Source: CALRQJ02 sp943370285 (GTDB lineage: Bacteria > Bacteroidota > Bacteroidia > Chitinophagales > Chitinophagaceae). From it: a stretch of DNA of 64,000 nt. The stretch is taken from NCBI GenBank assembly GCA_943370285.1, contig CALRQJ020000001.1:124001-188000 (forward strand), read 5' to 3'. The notes under the pieces are model-generated. The model was not told the origin of the DNA and did no database searches. It saw only the letters and a list, made by a program, of their open reading frames with translations. Each line of letters opens with the position of its first letter. Positions within the stretch are counted from its first letter, which is position 1. The position numbers and the translations under genes are program-made. Of this stretch, positions 15,852 to 24,765 are shown one piece after another.

Positions 15852-17066
15852 TTATTTTTTTAAAAATCCACCAGCATTTTGCAACAATTCATCAAAATAC
15901 TTCATAACGTAGCTTTTCGAGCCATCCTGCCTGATGAGCCAAAAGCCATTCATTTCCTGATTTGATTTAGCTGTTTCCGGGTAATTGATCTTTTTTCCAT
16001 TAGCCGGTTCGTTGCAATACAATTCCCATTGAATAAAATAGGGTACTTTTTGGGCAAGGCATACTGCAAAATATGTATCCCATCTTTCCCTAAACTCTGC
16101 CGGAACGTTTTTAGTATTCATTTCCGGTATTCCTATCTCGCCCAGAAAAACAACATTATCTTTCATGTAAGGAGTACGTTTCATTTTAGACTTCACAAAA
16201 TCAATCCCTTTAAATAAGTCTAAACCAGTTTTATCAAAATCGGTTGCATCATACGCCGACCAGGATACCATATCTACTTCTACAAAAGGTAAAACATGTG
16301 TGGTAACGGATGGAATACCATACATGGCATCGATTACTTTATTTACTTCGATAGCATGGTACACGCTACATTTAGAGTTAGGCAACTGTTTCCTTGCACG
16401 GTTTACTCCATCCTGCCTTGCTTTAAAAACTGCCTGCATACTTTTAAACCGTTTGTCTATATCTGCTGGTGGCTCTACTCTACCCCATTGGGCATCCCAT
16501 CCCACACCGCCACGTACAATCCAGTCAGCTTCCCAGTTTTCAAGAATAAAATCCACTTTGCGGTTTTGATATTGTTGTAACAAGTATAAAGAGAGTTCAT
16601 AATATTCCTGCTCTTCCCTCTCAAGACCTGCATCATCAGCATCAAGCATTTTAACTTGATTGGCACTGGTACTTAGCACAAAGGTTGAAAACGACATGGC
16701 AAATACCTCTTTGAATTGTGGATGTTCCGCCATTTGTTTTAGCGTAATGGCGTTCTTCATACTTGTATCAGAATTATAAGCATACCCTGTCTGCTTTTTA
16801 TAAAACCATAGTTTGCATACGCCTAAACCCAGCTCATTGAGCTTAGTGCAACCTTCGACCAGGTAAGGTTTATCAGTAAAATAGTATTTGCCTCCAACAT
16901 GAGTGGCTCCCAAAATATCCCTCACATTCCCGGGGATCTTAGCTCCTTTGGAGGGTTTGTACTTTTCAATGACCGATAAAATGGCCGCATCATTTGTTTG
17001 TGCTGAAAGAAAGATACTTATCCCGAAAAGCAAAAAAAACGATATGAAGAACCTGATATTTTTCAT
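15852..17066 (-). CDS. Unclassified clan GH-A-like glycoside hydrolase
   Basis: This 404-residue protein has a signal peptide (ending LSAQ). Its pattern is that of a (beta/alpha)8 retaining hydrolase: a strand-end acid/base candidate Glu179 in FILENWEADW, a nucleophile candidate Glu310 in VVFLGEIGIPE, and aromatic residues in WSAYDATDFD and IQWELYCNEP. The spacing between the two glutamates (131 residues) is compatible with clan GH-A. I cannot place it in a numbered GH family. Its ATG overlaps the GH3 stop in a TAATG, so the two are translationally coupled. A frameshifted paralogue lies at 36357-36930. The hydrolase call is inference from the motifs. Confidence 0.6.
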   Translation of the reverse strand: MKNIRFFISFFLLFGISIFLSAQTNDAAILSVIEKYKPSKGAKIPGNVRDILGATHVGGKYYFTDKPYLVEGCTKLNELGLGVCKLWFYKKQTGYAYNSDTSMKNAITLKQMAEHPQFKEVFAMSFSTFVLSTSANQVKMLDADDAGLEREEQEYYELSLYLLQQYQNRKVDFILENWEADWIVRGGVGWDAQWGRVEPPADIDKRFKSMQAVFKARQDGVNRARKQLPNSKCSVYHAIEVNKVIDAMYGIPSVTTHVLPFVEVDMVSWSAYDATDFDKTGLDLFKGIDFVKSKMKRTPYMKDNVVFLGEIGIPEMNTKNVPAEFRERWDTYFAVCLAQKVPYFIQWELYCNEPANGKKINYPETAKSNQEMNGFWLIRQDGSKSYVMKYFDELLQNAGGFLKK

Positions 17067-19270
17067 TATAATATTTTTATGTTTAGTGTGCTCGTCAATT
17101 TTTCATCAGCCGAATTACTTCCAACCATCACGGTATAATCACCCGGGTATAGAATCCACTGATTTTTTATTACATCCCATTTTTTTAAATCATCAGTGTT
17201 AATAATAAAATCTACTTTCTTTTTTTCTTTAACTCCCACTTTCACTCTTTTAAAGGCCTTCAATTCTTTTACCGGCATCCGATTAAGTTCAGGATATTTA
17301 ATATATACCTGTACCACTTCGTCACCTTCCATTTTACCGGTATTTTCTATGTTAACTGAAAAATGAATGTTGCTGTCAATAGTAACAGGTTTTTCATTCC
17401 ATTGATAGTTAAATGAAGTATAGCTAAGCCCAAATCCAAAGGGGAAAGAAACATCACCTTTGAAATATCGGTAGGTTCTGCCCTGCATGGAGTAATTATC
17501 ATAAGCTGGCAAATCATTTACCGATTTATAAAAAGTTACTGGCAAACGACCGGAAGGGGAATGCTTGCCGAAAATGATATCAGCCAATGCTGTGCCGCCC
17601 TGTTCACCGGGATACCAAGCAAGAAGGATAGCATCGGCATAAGGTTTTAAAGCTTCAATATCAATAGCGCTGCCGGCATTCAACACAAGTACCAATGGCT
17701 TTTTGTTGGCACGCAATTGCTGCAATAATTTGATATGCGGCAATGGGATAGAGAGATCAACCTTATCACCGCCACTTTTAGACAAAAAGGCATCATGTTC
17801 TTCGCCTTCAAGTGCAGGGGTAAGTCCAAGGCATGCAATCGTTACATCTGCAAATCCGGCAGCCCACAATCCACCAAACCTTGCCGTATCACTATAATCG
17901 CTTCCTAATTCATATTGTACCGATATGGCAGGTCCTGCTTCTTCTGTTATACCTTCTAAAAAACTTACCATGTTACCTGAAACACCATTATAGTTTCCCA
18001 TAAGCGTATGCAGGTTGGAAGCGTTGGGTCCAATTACCATCAATGATTTAATGCTAGCCTTTTTAAGTGGCAACAGATTGTGATCGTTTTTTAAAAGTAC
18101 GATGCTTTGCAAGGAGGCTTCTTTGGCAAGGCTAATGTGTGCAGGCGTATGTACATGGCTACTATTCAGTTGGTTAAAGGGATGCAGGTCGTTCGTATCA
18201 AATAACCCAAGCTTAAACAGGGTAGTTAAAGATGGCCGCAAAGCCTTATCTATATCTACCACGGTTAGCAACCCTTTTTCTAAAGCGGTTTTTGCATGGG
18301 TCTGTATCAGTTCGCTGCAATCTACATTTATGCCAGCCTTAATAGCAGCAGCTGCCACTTCCTCGGGTGTTGATAAAACTTTATGCCCCTTGTAAATATC
18401 ATCTAACGCCCAGCAATCGCTTACCATATGGCCTTTAAAATTCCATTCACCCCTTATAATATCATTGATTAGCTTGTTATTGATACAACAGGGTTCACCA
18501 TTCACCCGATTATAGGCACACATTACAGCTTCAACTTTAGCATCCACCAGCCTTTTAAATGCATATAAATAAGTTTCCCTTAAATCTTTTTCGGTAACCC
18601 TTGCGTCAAAACTATGACGCAATGCTTCGGGCCCACTATGAACGGCAAGGTGTTTGGCGCAGGCTGCTGTTTTTAGGTACTTTGGATTATTACCCTGCAA
18701 ACCCATTACAAATGCTGTACCCATTGTTGCGGTAAGGTAAGGGTCTTCTCCATACGTTTCCTGACCCCGGCCCCAGCGTGGATCCCGAAAAATATTGATG
18801 TTAGGCGACCAAAAAGTGAGCCCCATGTACTGCAACCTGCTATTTCGTTTAACAGCTTCGTTGTGCTTAGCCCTTGCTTCGGTGCTTATAGCATCAGCTA
18901 TATTCAATAACAAATTATCATTAAATGTGGCGGCAAGCGCAATTGCCTGTGGAAAAACAGTTGCCTGACCGGAACGTCCAACACCATGCAATGCTTCGTT
19001 CCACCAATTGTAAGCAGGTATCCCCAACCTATCTATTGCCTTACTATTATAACCCAGCAACGAAATTTTTTCATCAAGCGCAAGTCTTGAAATTAAATCA
19101 TTTAATCTTTGATCAATTGGCCGGGAGGCATCTCGAAATAAATAATTATTGGCCTGCCCATTTAAGTGCCCAATAAGAAAGAAAAAATAAAGCGCAATGA
19201 AAAATAAACTATTTCTTAAAAAAGAAAATTCGTTTTTCCTAATTATTAAACCCTTGTATCCATTCATCAA
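17066..19270 (-). CDS. Glycoside hydrolase family 3 (beta-xylosidase/beta-glucosidase type)
   Basis: This is a 734-residue exported GH3 enzyme. The order is a signal/anchor (about 20-40), an N-terminal TIM-like barrel with KHLAVHSGPEALRHSFDARV and the nucleophile Asp285 in GHMVSDCWALDDIYKG, an alpha/beta C-terminal domain (about 390-600) with EGEEHD as the acid/base region, and a fibronectin III-like domain at the end (SFNYQWNEKPVTI...). There is no PA14 insert. The NWWNEALHGVGRSG motif is shared with bacterial and plant beta-xylosidases, which fits GH10 in the same PUL, but beta-glucosidase or beta-glucuronide-trimming activity is not excluded. It is coupled to the GH-A-like gene. Confidence 0.88.
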   Translation of the reverse strand: MMNGYKGLIIRKNEFSFLRNSLFFIALYFFFLIGHLNGQANNYLFRDASRPIDQRLNDLISRLALDEKISLLGYNSKAIDRLGIPAYNWWNEALHGVGRSGQATVFPQAIALAATFNDNLLLNIADAISTEARAKHNEAVKRNSRLQYMGLTFWSPNINIFRDPRWGRGQETYGEDPYLTATMGTAFVMGLQGNNPKYLKTAACAKHLAVHSGPEALRHSFDARVTEKDLRETYLYAFKRLVDAKVEAVMCAYNRVNGEPCCINNKLINDIIRGEWNFKGHMVSDCWALDDIYKGHKVLSTPEEVAAAAIKAGINVDCSELIQTHAKTALEKGLLTVVDIDKALRPSLTTLFKLGLFDTNDLHPFNQLNSSHVHTPAHISLAKEASLQSIVLLKNDHNLLPLKKASIKSLMVIGPNASNLHTLMGNYNGVSGNMVSFLEGITEEAGPAISVQYELGSDYSDTARFGGLWAAGFADVTIACLGLTPALEGEEHDAFLSKSGGDKVDLSIPLPHIKLLQQLRANKKPLVLVLNAGSAIDIEALKPYADAILLAWYPGEQGGTALADIIFGKHSPSGRLPVTFYKSVNDLPAYDNYSMQGRTYRYFKGDVSFPFGFGLSYTSFNYQWNEKPVTIDSNIHFSVNIENTGKMEGDEVVQVYIKYPELNRMPVKELKAFKRVKVGVKEKKKVDFIINTDDLKKWDVIKNQWILYPGDYTVMVGSNSADEKLTSTLNIKIL

Positions 19271-19305
19271 TAACTTGTTTTTATAAATTATAGAATACCA
19301 ATTTA

Positions 19306-22086
19306 TTAAAATTCGCCGGCTACAATGTCATCATTCTCAAATATCACTCCCTGTTTCATTGCTACCTCAATATGCTTTTTTATTGATTTTTCGCTATAAT
19401 CAATAATCAATTGATTGCTCCGTTTTTTTATCATCATTAATCCAGGTTTTTTCATAGAAACAGATATGTTTTTCCATGGAAGCTTCAACATATCAGGTTT
19501 AAAAAAAACGGCTTGCACCTGTTTAATTTCTTTTTGTAAAACCGCTTGCAATGACATGCTATTTCTTAAAATGATTATACTTTTTGTAGTTTGATACTTT
19601 TGAAAATCTTTTAATGAAACAGCTGGCAATATGGTAAAGGAGTAGGTACCCTCTTTTACTTTTGTACCCAACTTAACGCCAAGTGTAAAAACATCTTTTG
19701 AAATCGAATCTACCCCTGCTGCAAGGTTGATATCCTTCCATGAACCCGTTTGCTTTTCCTGCTTACATTCTATAGGAAAATTTCCATGATTAATAACATA
19801 ACCCACTGAATCATGATAAATTTTGGCAACTCCTGAACCCCCTTTAATAGTCCATATTTTTCCATTTAATAAACACTGATTAATGGTTTGATAAAGTGAA
19901 TCGCCACTTACACCATTTACTAAACAAATAATTTGATTATCAAAAAAGAACCAGGAACGATGTGCAGATACAGAGTCTTTATTATAATCATATCCAAAAC
20001 ATCCATATAAACCATCGCTTATTCCATATACAAATGATGTTTTTCCACGGGCACCATCTCCCCAATTAAATAAAGGAAGGGGTGATGTTTTTTGTGCAAC
20101 TAAAGATCCCGGTAGTTTACGCCAGTTCCATATTGGAAAAATGTTTTCATATTCTTTACCATTTCTAACGAGGTAATAGGTGCCATGTCCCTGGTAAAAT
20201 CCTTTGATATTTTCTCCATTACCTGATTCGCTGCTTATTATACGGTCTGAAGTACCTTTTAACGAAAAATAATAATGTTTCCGTTGATGAATCATTAAAT
20301 CAGACCGCCAGAAATATTTATTGCCAATTAAAGGATTGGAAGTGTTGCTTTCAGACAAGCGCTGATAATATGCATCATATTCATTTGTCCTAAACGTATC
20401 AACTTCCTTCATCCACCGTAATGAAACCTGCATATTACCTTTGTCAATCTTCTGTCTGGAAATTTCTCTGCCCATTGCACTATACTCTAAAAAGCCATTC
20501 CTGGTCATCCACTGTTGCCCATCAAGTATATAATGAGAAATGATATTGATCTTATCCTGAGAGAACTGAAAGGAAGTTTGATTGGCCAGGTAAATAAAAC
20601 GAACAGCGGTATTGGAAAATCCCTTACCATATCCTAATGCATAGTTTTGTGGACCATGCTGATAAAAACTATAATCCGGCTGAATTCCTTCGTTTTGTGT
20701 TATTACGATTTCATCGGCAACCGATGCAAAAACCCTTTCTAATCCTATCCGATCATTGGTTAAACAGGCTGCATATAAATGCGCAGTAGCTATCCATAAT
20801 AAATTTTGGCCGGTAGCTTTTCCATGATAATCATAGTAATCTGGCTTTACTCCAAGCATTAGTAACTCAATGCCTCCTTTCACTGTGAATTCATCTAATT
20901 CATTTTCCATTAAAATGAGTACAGACCCTAAGTATCCGGGCACTCCTATTACATTCCACCAATAATTATTGGCTTTGGGTTTCTCTCTTATCCAATATCG
21001 TATTCCATTAAGAATAGCATTCTTTAATAAATTATTTTTATAATAACTACTTTTTTCATTTTTGTAATCAACAGCAATCTTTACCAGTCTGAACCAATGC
21101 TCAGCAGGTTGCCATCTGGAATCTGTCTTATCCATATAATTTATATCAAGCCAATTACCGGAAGGTGTAATTGATTTAATTAAACTATCTGTACTTTGAT
21201 CGGTTGTATATTCATCCTTAAACTCCTGTGCTAAATTAATCTGGTATAGCCTTGATTTAATCATAGAAACATCATTCATGGCTTCAGTTTCGTTATACCA
21301 TTTTACATCATCTACATACACATAGTTATCGTACAATGGCACAGCACCCCCACCACCGGGAAAAGATTCAAATGAAAGTTTGGTTATTCTACTGGCAGTT
21401 TCATCCCGCACAAATAGCATACTATCTACTTGAATTTTTTTTAGGCCATTGCACCAAACTTCTATTTTACCATCAGCTACATTATTGCTGCTTTGCATGG
21501 TAACCGTCATTCGAATGGTATTCCAATCGCCTTTTTTAAAAAAGAATTTTAGATAGCCGGGGTTTTCACCATATTTACCTTTCATGCCGGCATGATATAC
21601 ATAAAGCTGATTAGAAATAGTTGAATCATGGGCGTCAAACTGTAAACGGACACTTCCTCCGTTACCATTGGTTCTTGCTTCTTCTCCCCTTCCGCCATCA
21701 TAACCCACCCCAATTACAAAACCAAACTGTTTGCCATGCAGACCTTGCTGAAAATTGGCATCGTATTTAATTCGATACTCTAAGGTGTACTGCTTTGCCG
21801 GTTGAATATTTAATTGAACAGCAGCTCCTGTATTATTTACCTTCTCACCTTTATTAAAAGTTATTTTATATACTCCATTCTCAATAGCACAAAAATTTCT
21901 GCCATCCGGATAGCCTCCATTCCCGAAATCATCCTGCAGCATTTTATTTGTATAGATACTATTAGGGTGATTAAAGCTCACCTGCTTCTTTGCATACTGC
22001 TTTGGCCCTTCCTGCTTCTGAGCAATCACTAATTTGCCATTCACGGAAAATAAAACGAACAATATGATTTTTAAAATAGTATTCAT
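19306..22086 (-). CDS. Polysaccharide lyase family 8 with N-terminal PL14-like domain
   Basis: I prefer ATG 22086 (about 926 aa) because MNTILKIILFVLF begins the signal peptide; an upstream ATG at 22131 adds 15 non-signal residues. After the signal peptide comes a beta-sandwich (about 45-265) resembling the PL14-like alginate lyase/carbohydrate-binding fold (GVYKITFNKGEKVNNTGAAVQL, GYDGGRGEEARTNGNGGSVR). Next is the PL8 catalytic region: NYWWNVIG (substrate cleft), Asn428 in TGQNLLW, His477 and Tyr486 in FYQHGPQNYALGYGKGF, Arg540 and Arg544 in MGREISR. These are the Asn-His-Tyr-Arg set of hyaluronate, chondroitin AC and xanthan lyases. The C-terminal part is the usual beta-sandwich pair. It cuts next to a uronic acid by beta-elimination; which polymer is unknown. 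Confidence 0.85.
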   Translation of the reverse strand: MNTILKIILFVLFSVNGKLVIAQKQEGPKQYAKKQVSFNHPNSIYTNKMLQDDFGNGGYPDGRNFCAIENGVYKITFNKGEKVNNTGAAVQLNIQPAKQYTLEYRIKYDANFQQGLHGKQFGFVIGVGYDGGRGEEARTNGNGGSVRLQFDAHDSTISNQLYVYHAGMKGKYGENPGYLKFFFKKGDWNTIRMTVTMQSSNNVADGKIEVWCNGLKKIQVDSMLFVRDETASRITKLSFESFPGGGGAVPLYDNYVYVDDVKWYNETEAMNDVSMIKSRLYQINLAQEFKDEYTTDQSTDSLIKSITPSGNWLDINYMDKTDSRWQPAEHWFRLVKIAVDYKNEKSSYYKNNLLKNAILNGIRYWIREKPKANNYWWNVIGVPGYLGSVLILMENELDEFTVKGGIELLMLGVKPDYYDYHGKATGQNLLWIATAHLYAACLTNDRIGLERVFASVADEIVITQNEGIQPDYSFYQHGPQNYALGYGKGFSNTAVRFIYLANQTSFQFSQDKINIISHYILDGQQWMTRNGFLEYSAMGREISRQKIDKGNMQVSLRWMKEVDTFRTNEYDAYYQRLSESNTSNPLIGNKYFWRSDLMIHQRKHYYFSLKGTSDRIISSESGNGENIKGFYQGHGTYYLVRNGKEYENIFPIWNWRKLPGSLVAQKTSPLPLFNWGDGARGKTSFVYGISDGLYGCFGYDYNKDSVSAHRSWFFFDNQIICLVNGVSGDSLYQTINQCLLNGKIWTIKGGSGVAKIYHDSVGYVINHGNFPIECKQEKQTGSWKDINLAAGVDSISKDVFTLGVKLGTKVKEGTYSFTILPAVSLKDFQKYQTTKSIIILRNSMSLQAVLQKEIKQVQAVFFKPDMLKLPWKNISVSMKKPGLMMIKKRSNQLIIDYSEKSIKKHIEVAMKQGVIFENDDIVAGEF

Positions 22087-22169
22087 TCCAGTTAAAAGAA
22101 ATTCGTTATAACAATTATGCTTTGAAAACACACTTTAAAATACCAAATCCTTAGCCTAAGTTTATGCTT

Positions 22170-23510
22170 CTACTTTACACCGGATAATTGGTCAGCCAAT
22201 TGCTCAAGCGATTTTCCTTTTGTTTCCGGCATTTTAAAAATTACCCAAAGCAACTGTCCTACCATCATCAAACAAAAGAAAATAAATACCGGGGCTGCAC
22301 CAACAGATTTGAATAAAAACGGGATGAATGATGGAATTAAGGCTGCCAATATCCAATGCACTGATGATCCAAAAGATTGTCCAGCAGCCCTCAATTTATT
22401 GGGAAATATTTCAGAGATAAATACCCAAATAACGGCACCTTGTCCAATGGCATGCGAAGCAATGAAAAGGAAAAAGAACAAGGGTACCAGCATTCCTTTC
22501 CATTCCATCAAAAAAGCAACAGATACAAGACCCAATGATACAATATATCCTAAAGATCCTATAAAAAGTAAAGGTTTTCTACCATATTTATCAATGAGTG
22601 ATATACCCACAACAGTAAAAATCAGGTTAATGAGTCCAATGCCTATGCTACTAAAAAAAGAAGCTGATTTTTCAAGGCCTGCCATTTCAAATATCCTTGG
22701 AGCGTAATATAAAAAAGCATTGATGCCCGATAATTGATTAAAAAAAGCGATAAAGAAGGCAAGCATTAAAGGGGTCCGATACTTTTTCATAAATATATTC
22801 TCCACCGTCTTTTCCTTTAGCTTGTCCCTTTCGATTTCTGCAATTTCCATGTCAATATCAATGGTAGGATCTATTTGTTTTAAAATACCTATGGCAGCTT
22901 CCTTATTATTTTTATACTCCAGTAACCAACGGGGGCTTTCAGGAATACCAAATACTAACAAAGTATAAATGCATGCTGGTATCATTTGTACACCCAGCAT
23001 CCATCGCCAGGCACTTTCACCCATATCACGTAGAAAATAATTGGAAAGAAACGCCACCAAAATACCAAATACAATATTAAATTGATACATGGCTACCAAT
23101 TTCCCACGGTTTTTTGCAGGTGCAATTTCCGAAACATAGGCAGGTGCAGCAATAGTGGAAACGCCAATACCAAGACCTCCTAAAAACCTGAAGAAGGCAA
23201 AAGCAATAGGCCCTGTAGCAAATGCAGTTCCTGCTGCGGAAAGGAAAAAAAGAATGCCAATACCGATGAGTGTTTTCTTCCTACCATATTTGTTGGTTGG
23301 GAATGCACCAAAAATAGCCCCAATCAAAGTTCCCCACAGTGCAGTGGACATTACCACTGCACCATGAAATAAATCGGACGAATTCCATAGCTGCTGTAGT
23401 TGTTTATCTGCACCGGAAATTACAACCGTATCAAAACCAAATAAAAATCCGGCTAATGCTACCACCACCGACCAATAGAATATTTTATAGTTTTTCATTA
23501 TATAATTCAA
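22170..23510 (-). CDS. Sugar porter, MFS (xylose/arabinose/glucose-H+ symporter type)
   Basis: This is a 446-residue inner-membrane transporter; ATG 23498 is an alternative start. Sugar-porter signatures are clear: GFLFGFDTVVISGA in TM1, NKYGRKK after TM2, RFLGGLGIGVSTIAAPAYVSEIAPAKNRG around TM4-5, PESPRWL at the end of TM6, QLSGINAFLYYAPRIF in TM7 and PETKGKSLEQL at the C-terminus. Relatives move xylose, arabinose, galactose or glucose with H+. Its place between the xylanase and the PL8 lyase suggests uptake of a neutral monosaccharide (possibly xylose or glucose) from the same glycan, while the ExuT-like gene takes the uronate. Confidence 0.9.
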   Translation of the reverse strand: MNYIMKNYKIFYWSVVVALAGFLFGFDTVVISGADKQLQQLWNSSDLFHGAVVMSTALWGTLIGAIFGAFPTNKYGRKKTLIGIGILFFLSAAGTAFATGPIAFAFFRFLGGLGIGVSTIAAPAYVSEIAPAKNRGKLVAMYQFNIVFGILVAFLSNYFLRDMGESAWRWMLGVQMIPACIYTLLVFGIPESPRWLLEYKNNKEAAIGILKQIDPTIDIDMEIAEIERDKLKEKTVENIFMKKYRTPLMLAFFIAFFNQLSGINAFLYYAPRIFEMAGLEKSASFFSSIGIGLINLIFTVVGISLIDKYGRKPLLFIGSLGYIVSLGLVSVAFLMEWKGMLVPLFFFLFIASHAIGQGAVIWVFISEIFPNKLRAAGQSFGSSVHWILAALIPSFIPFLFKSVGAAPVFIFFCLMMVGQLLWVIFKMPETKGKSLEQLADQLSGVK

Positions 23511-23580
23511 TTTGGTAAATATTTCTGCTATTTTGTAATTGATTCTTAAATATCAAAATCAAGATTTCGATTATACACTT

Positions 23581-23682
23581 TTATATTTCGGAACAACATT
23601 TTACTTCTAACCATGCAGCGTATCGATCTACATCCGAAATTATAGACAGCTCCAATGACCCAATTTCTAAATGTGTACCCAT
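23581..23682 (-). CDS. 33-codon ORF in frame after the GH10 stop
   Basis: ATG 23682 starts 33 codons (MGTHLEIGSLELSIISDVDR and onward, ending CCSEI) with TAA at 23581-23583. It is in the same frame as the GH10 gene, whose TAG (23692-23694) lies three codons before this ATG. It could be a detached C-terminal extension of the xylanase, a remnant of another gene, or a chance ORF. The rest of the 180-bp gap (23511-23580) shows only AT-rich DNA before the sugar porter. No family is recognised. Confidence 0.3.
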   Translation of the reverse strand: MGTHLEIGSLELSIISDVDRYAAWLEVKCCSEI

Positions 23683-23691
23683 TTTCCAGCT

Positions 23692-24735
23692 CTATTTTTT
23701 ACTTCTCAAACTCTCCAAAACTGCGTAATAAGCTGCTTTACGCTCATAGTCATCATCAAAAAGCAAAGGCCATTCTATCATTTTATAAGTGGGTCTTAGC
23801 CAGGTATCCTTATCACCAACATTCCAAAAAGTAATCCCATATTTTTGAGCATCAGGTACTTCCTTTTGGTAGGCATTAAATACAAAAACGAATTTGTCCT
23901 GTTGTACTCTCTTGAGTGAATCACTATACACATTTTTCCTGTTTTCCCCTACATTCACCATCATATCAAATTCAGAAATATGAATCTTTAAACCTGTTTT
24001 ACTTAACTCCCGCAACACCCTTGCGATGGTATCATTTGAGTTAAATATTTTCAAATGAAACTGAACCCCTAACCCATCAATAGGAATTTTACGTTTTTTG
24101 AAATCCATGGCAATCCGGATGATACCCTGTAATTTTTTTTCCGACCACTCCATTCCATATTCATTATAAATAAGCAAAGCATCCGGGTCAGCTTCATGCG
24201 CCCACTGGAAACACTTTGCCAAATAATCGTCGCCCATTTTCTCTTGTAAAATACAGGTACGTACTGAATCGCTTTCATGCGCTAAATATTCATTTACCAC
24301 ATCCCATGAAGCAATTTTTCCTTTGTAGTGCGCCACTACTGTTTGAATATGAAGCTTCACTTGTTTTTCAAATTCTATATTTGTTCCTTTGAACTGCTTC
24401 AACCAATCCGGCATTCCAGAAAACCACACCAATGTATGACCATGTACCCGCATATTATTTCGTTTTGCAAAAGCCACGATAGAATCGCCCATAGTAAAAT
24501 CATATCGGTTTTCTTCAGGATGAATCCGATACATTTTCATATCATTTTCAGCAGTAATACTGTTAAACTCGGCTGCCACAAGATTGCGATAAACAGCATT
24601 GTTTAATAATAATTTACCATCTACCGAAGCTCCAAGCGGATAGGATATAATATTTTTAATATACTCCTTTTGAGCATTAGCGGGTGTTACAAAAAGAAGC
24701 AATATTAAAATCTGCAAGCCAAAAACTATTTTCAT
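23692..24735 (-). CDS. Glycoside hydrolase family 10 endo-beta-1,4-xylanase
   Basis: This 347-residue single-domain GH10 enzyme has a signal peptide (ending PANAQ). The family motifs are intact: FNSITAENDMKM, RVHGHTLVWFSGMPDW, acid/base Glu149 in WDVVNEY, DGLGVQFHLKI, nucleophile Glu255 in IHISEFDMMV and ITFWNVGDKDTW. GH10 enzymes cut beta-1,4-xylan and tolerate decorated regions. There is no CBM. It is probably periplasmic. With CE7 and GH3 it points to xylose-containing backbone or side chains, although GH10 members acting on other beta-linked aryl or gluco-configured chains are known. Confidence 0.92.
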   Translation of the reverse strand: MKIVFGLQILILLLFVTPANAQKEYIKNIISYPLGASVDGKLLLNNAVYRNLVAAEFNSITAENDMKMYRIHPEENRYDFTMGDSIVAFAKRNNMRVHGHTLVWFSGMPDWLKQFKGTNIEFEKQVKLHIQTVVAHYKGKIASWDVVNEYLAHESDSVRTCILQEKMGDDYLAKCFQWAHEADPDALLIYNEYGMEWSEKKLQGIIRIAMDFKKRKIPIDGLGVQFHLKIFNSNDTIARVLRELSKTGLKIHISEFDMMVNVGENRKNVYSDSLKRVQQDKFVFVFNAYQKEVPDAQKYGITFWNVGDKDTWLRPTYKMIEWPLLFDDDYERKAAYYAVLESLRSKK

Positions 24736-24765
24736 TTCAGGATTTTTTTAAATCGATTTTTTCAA

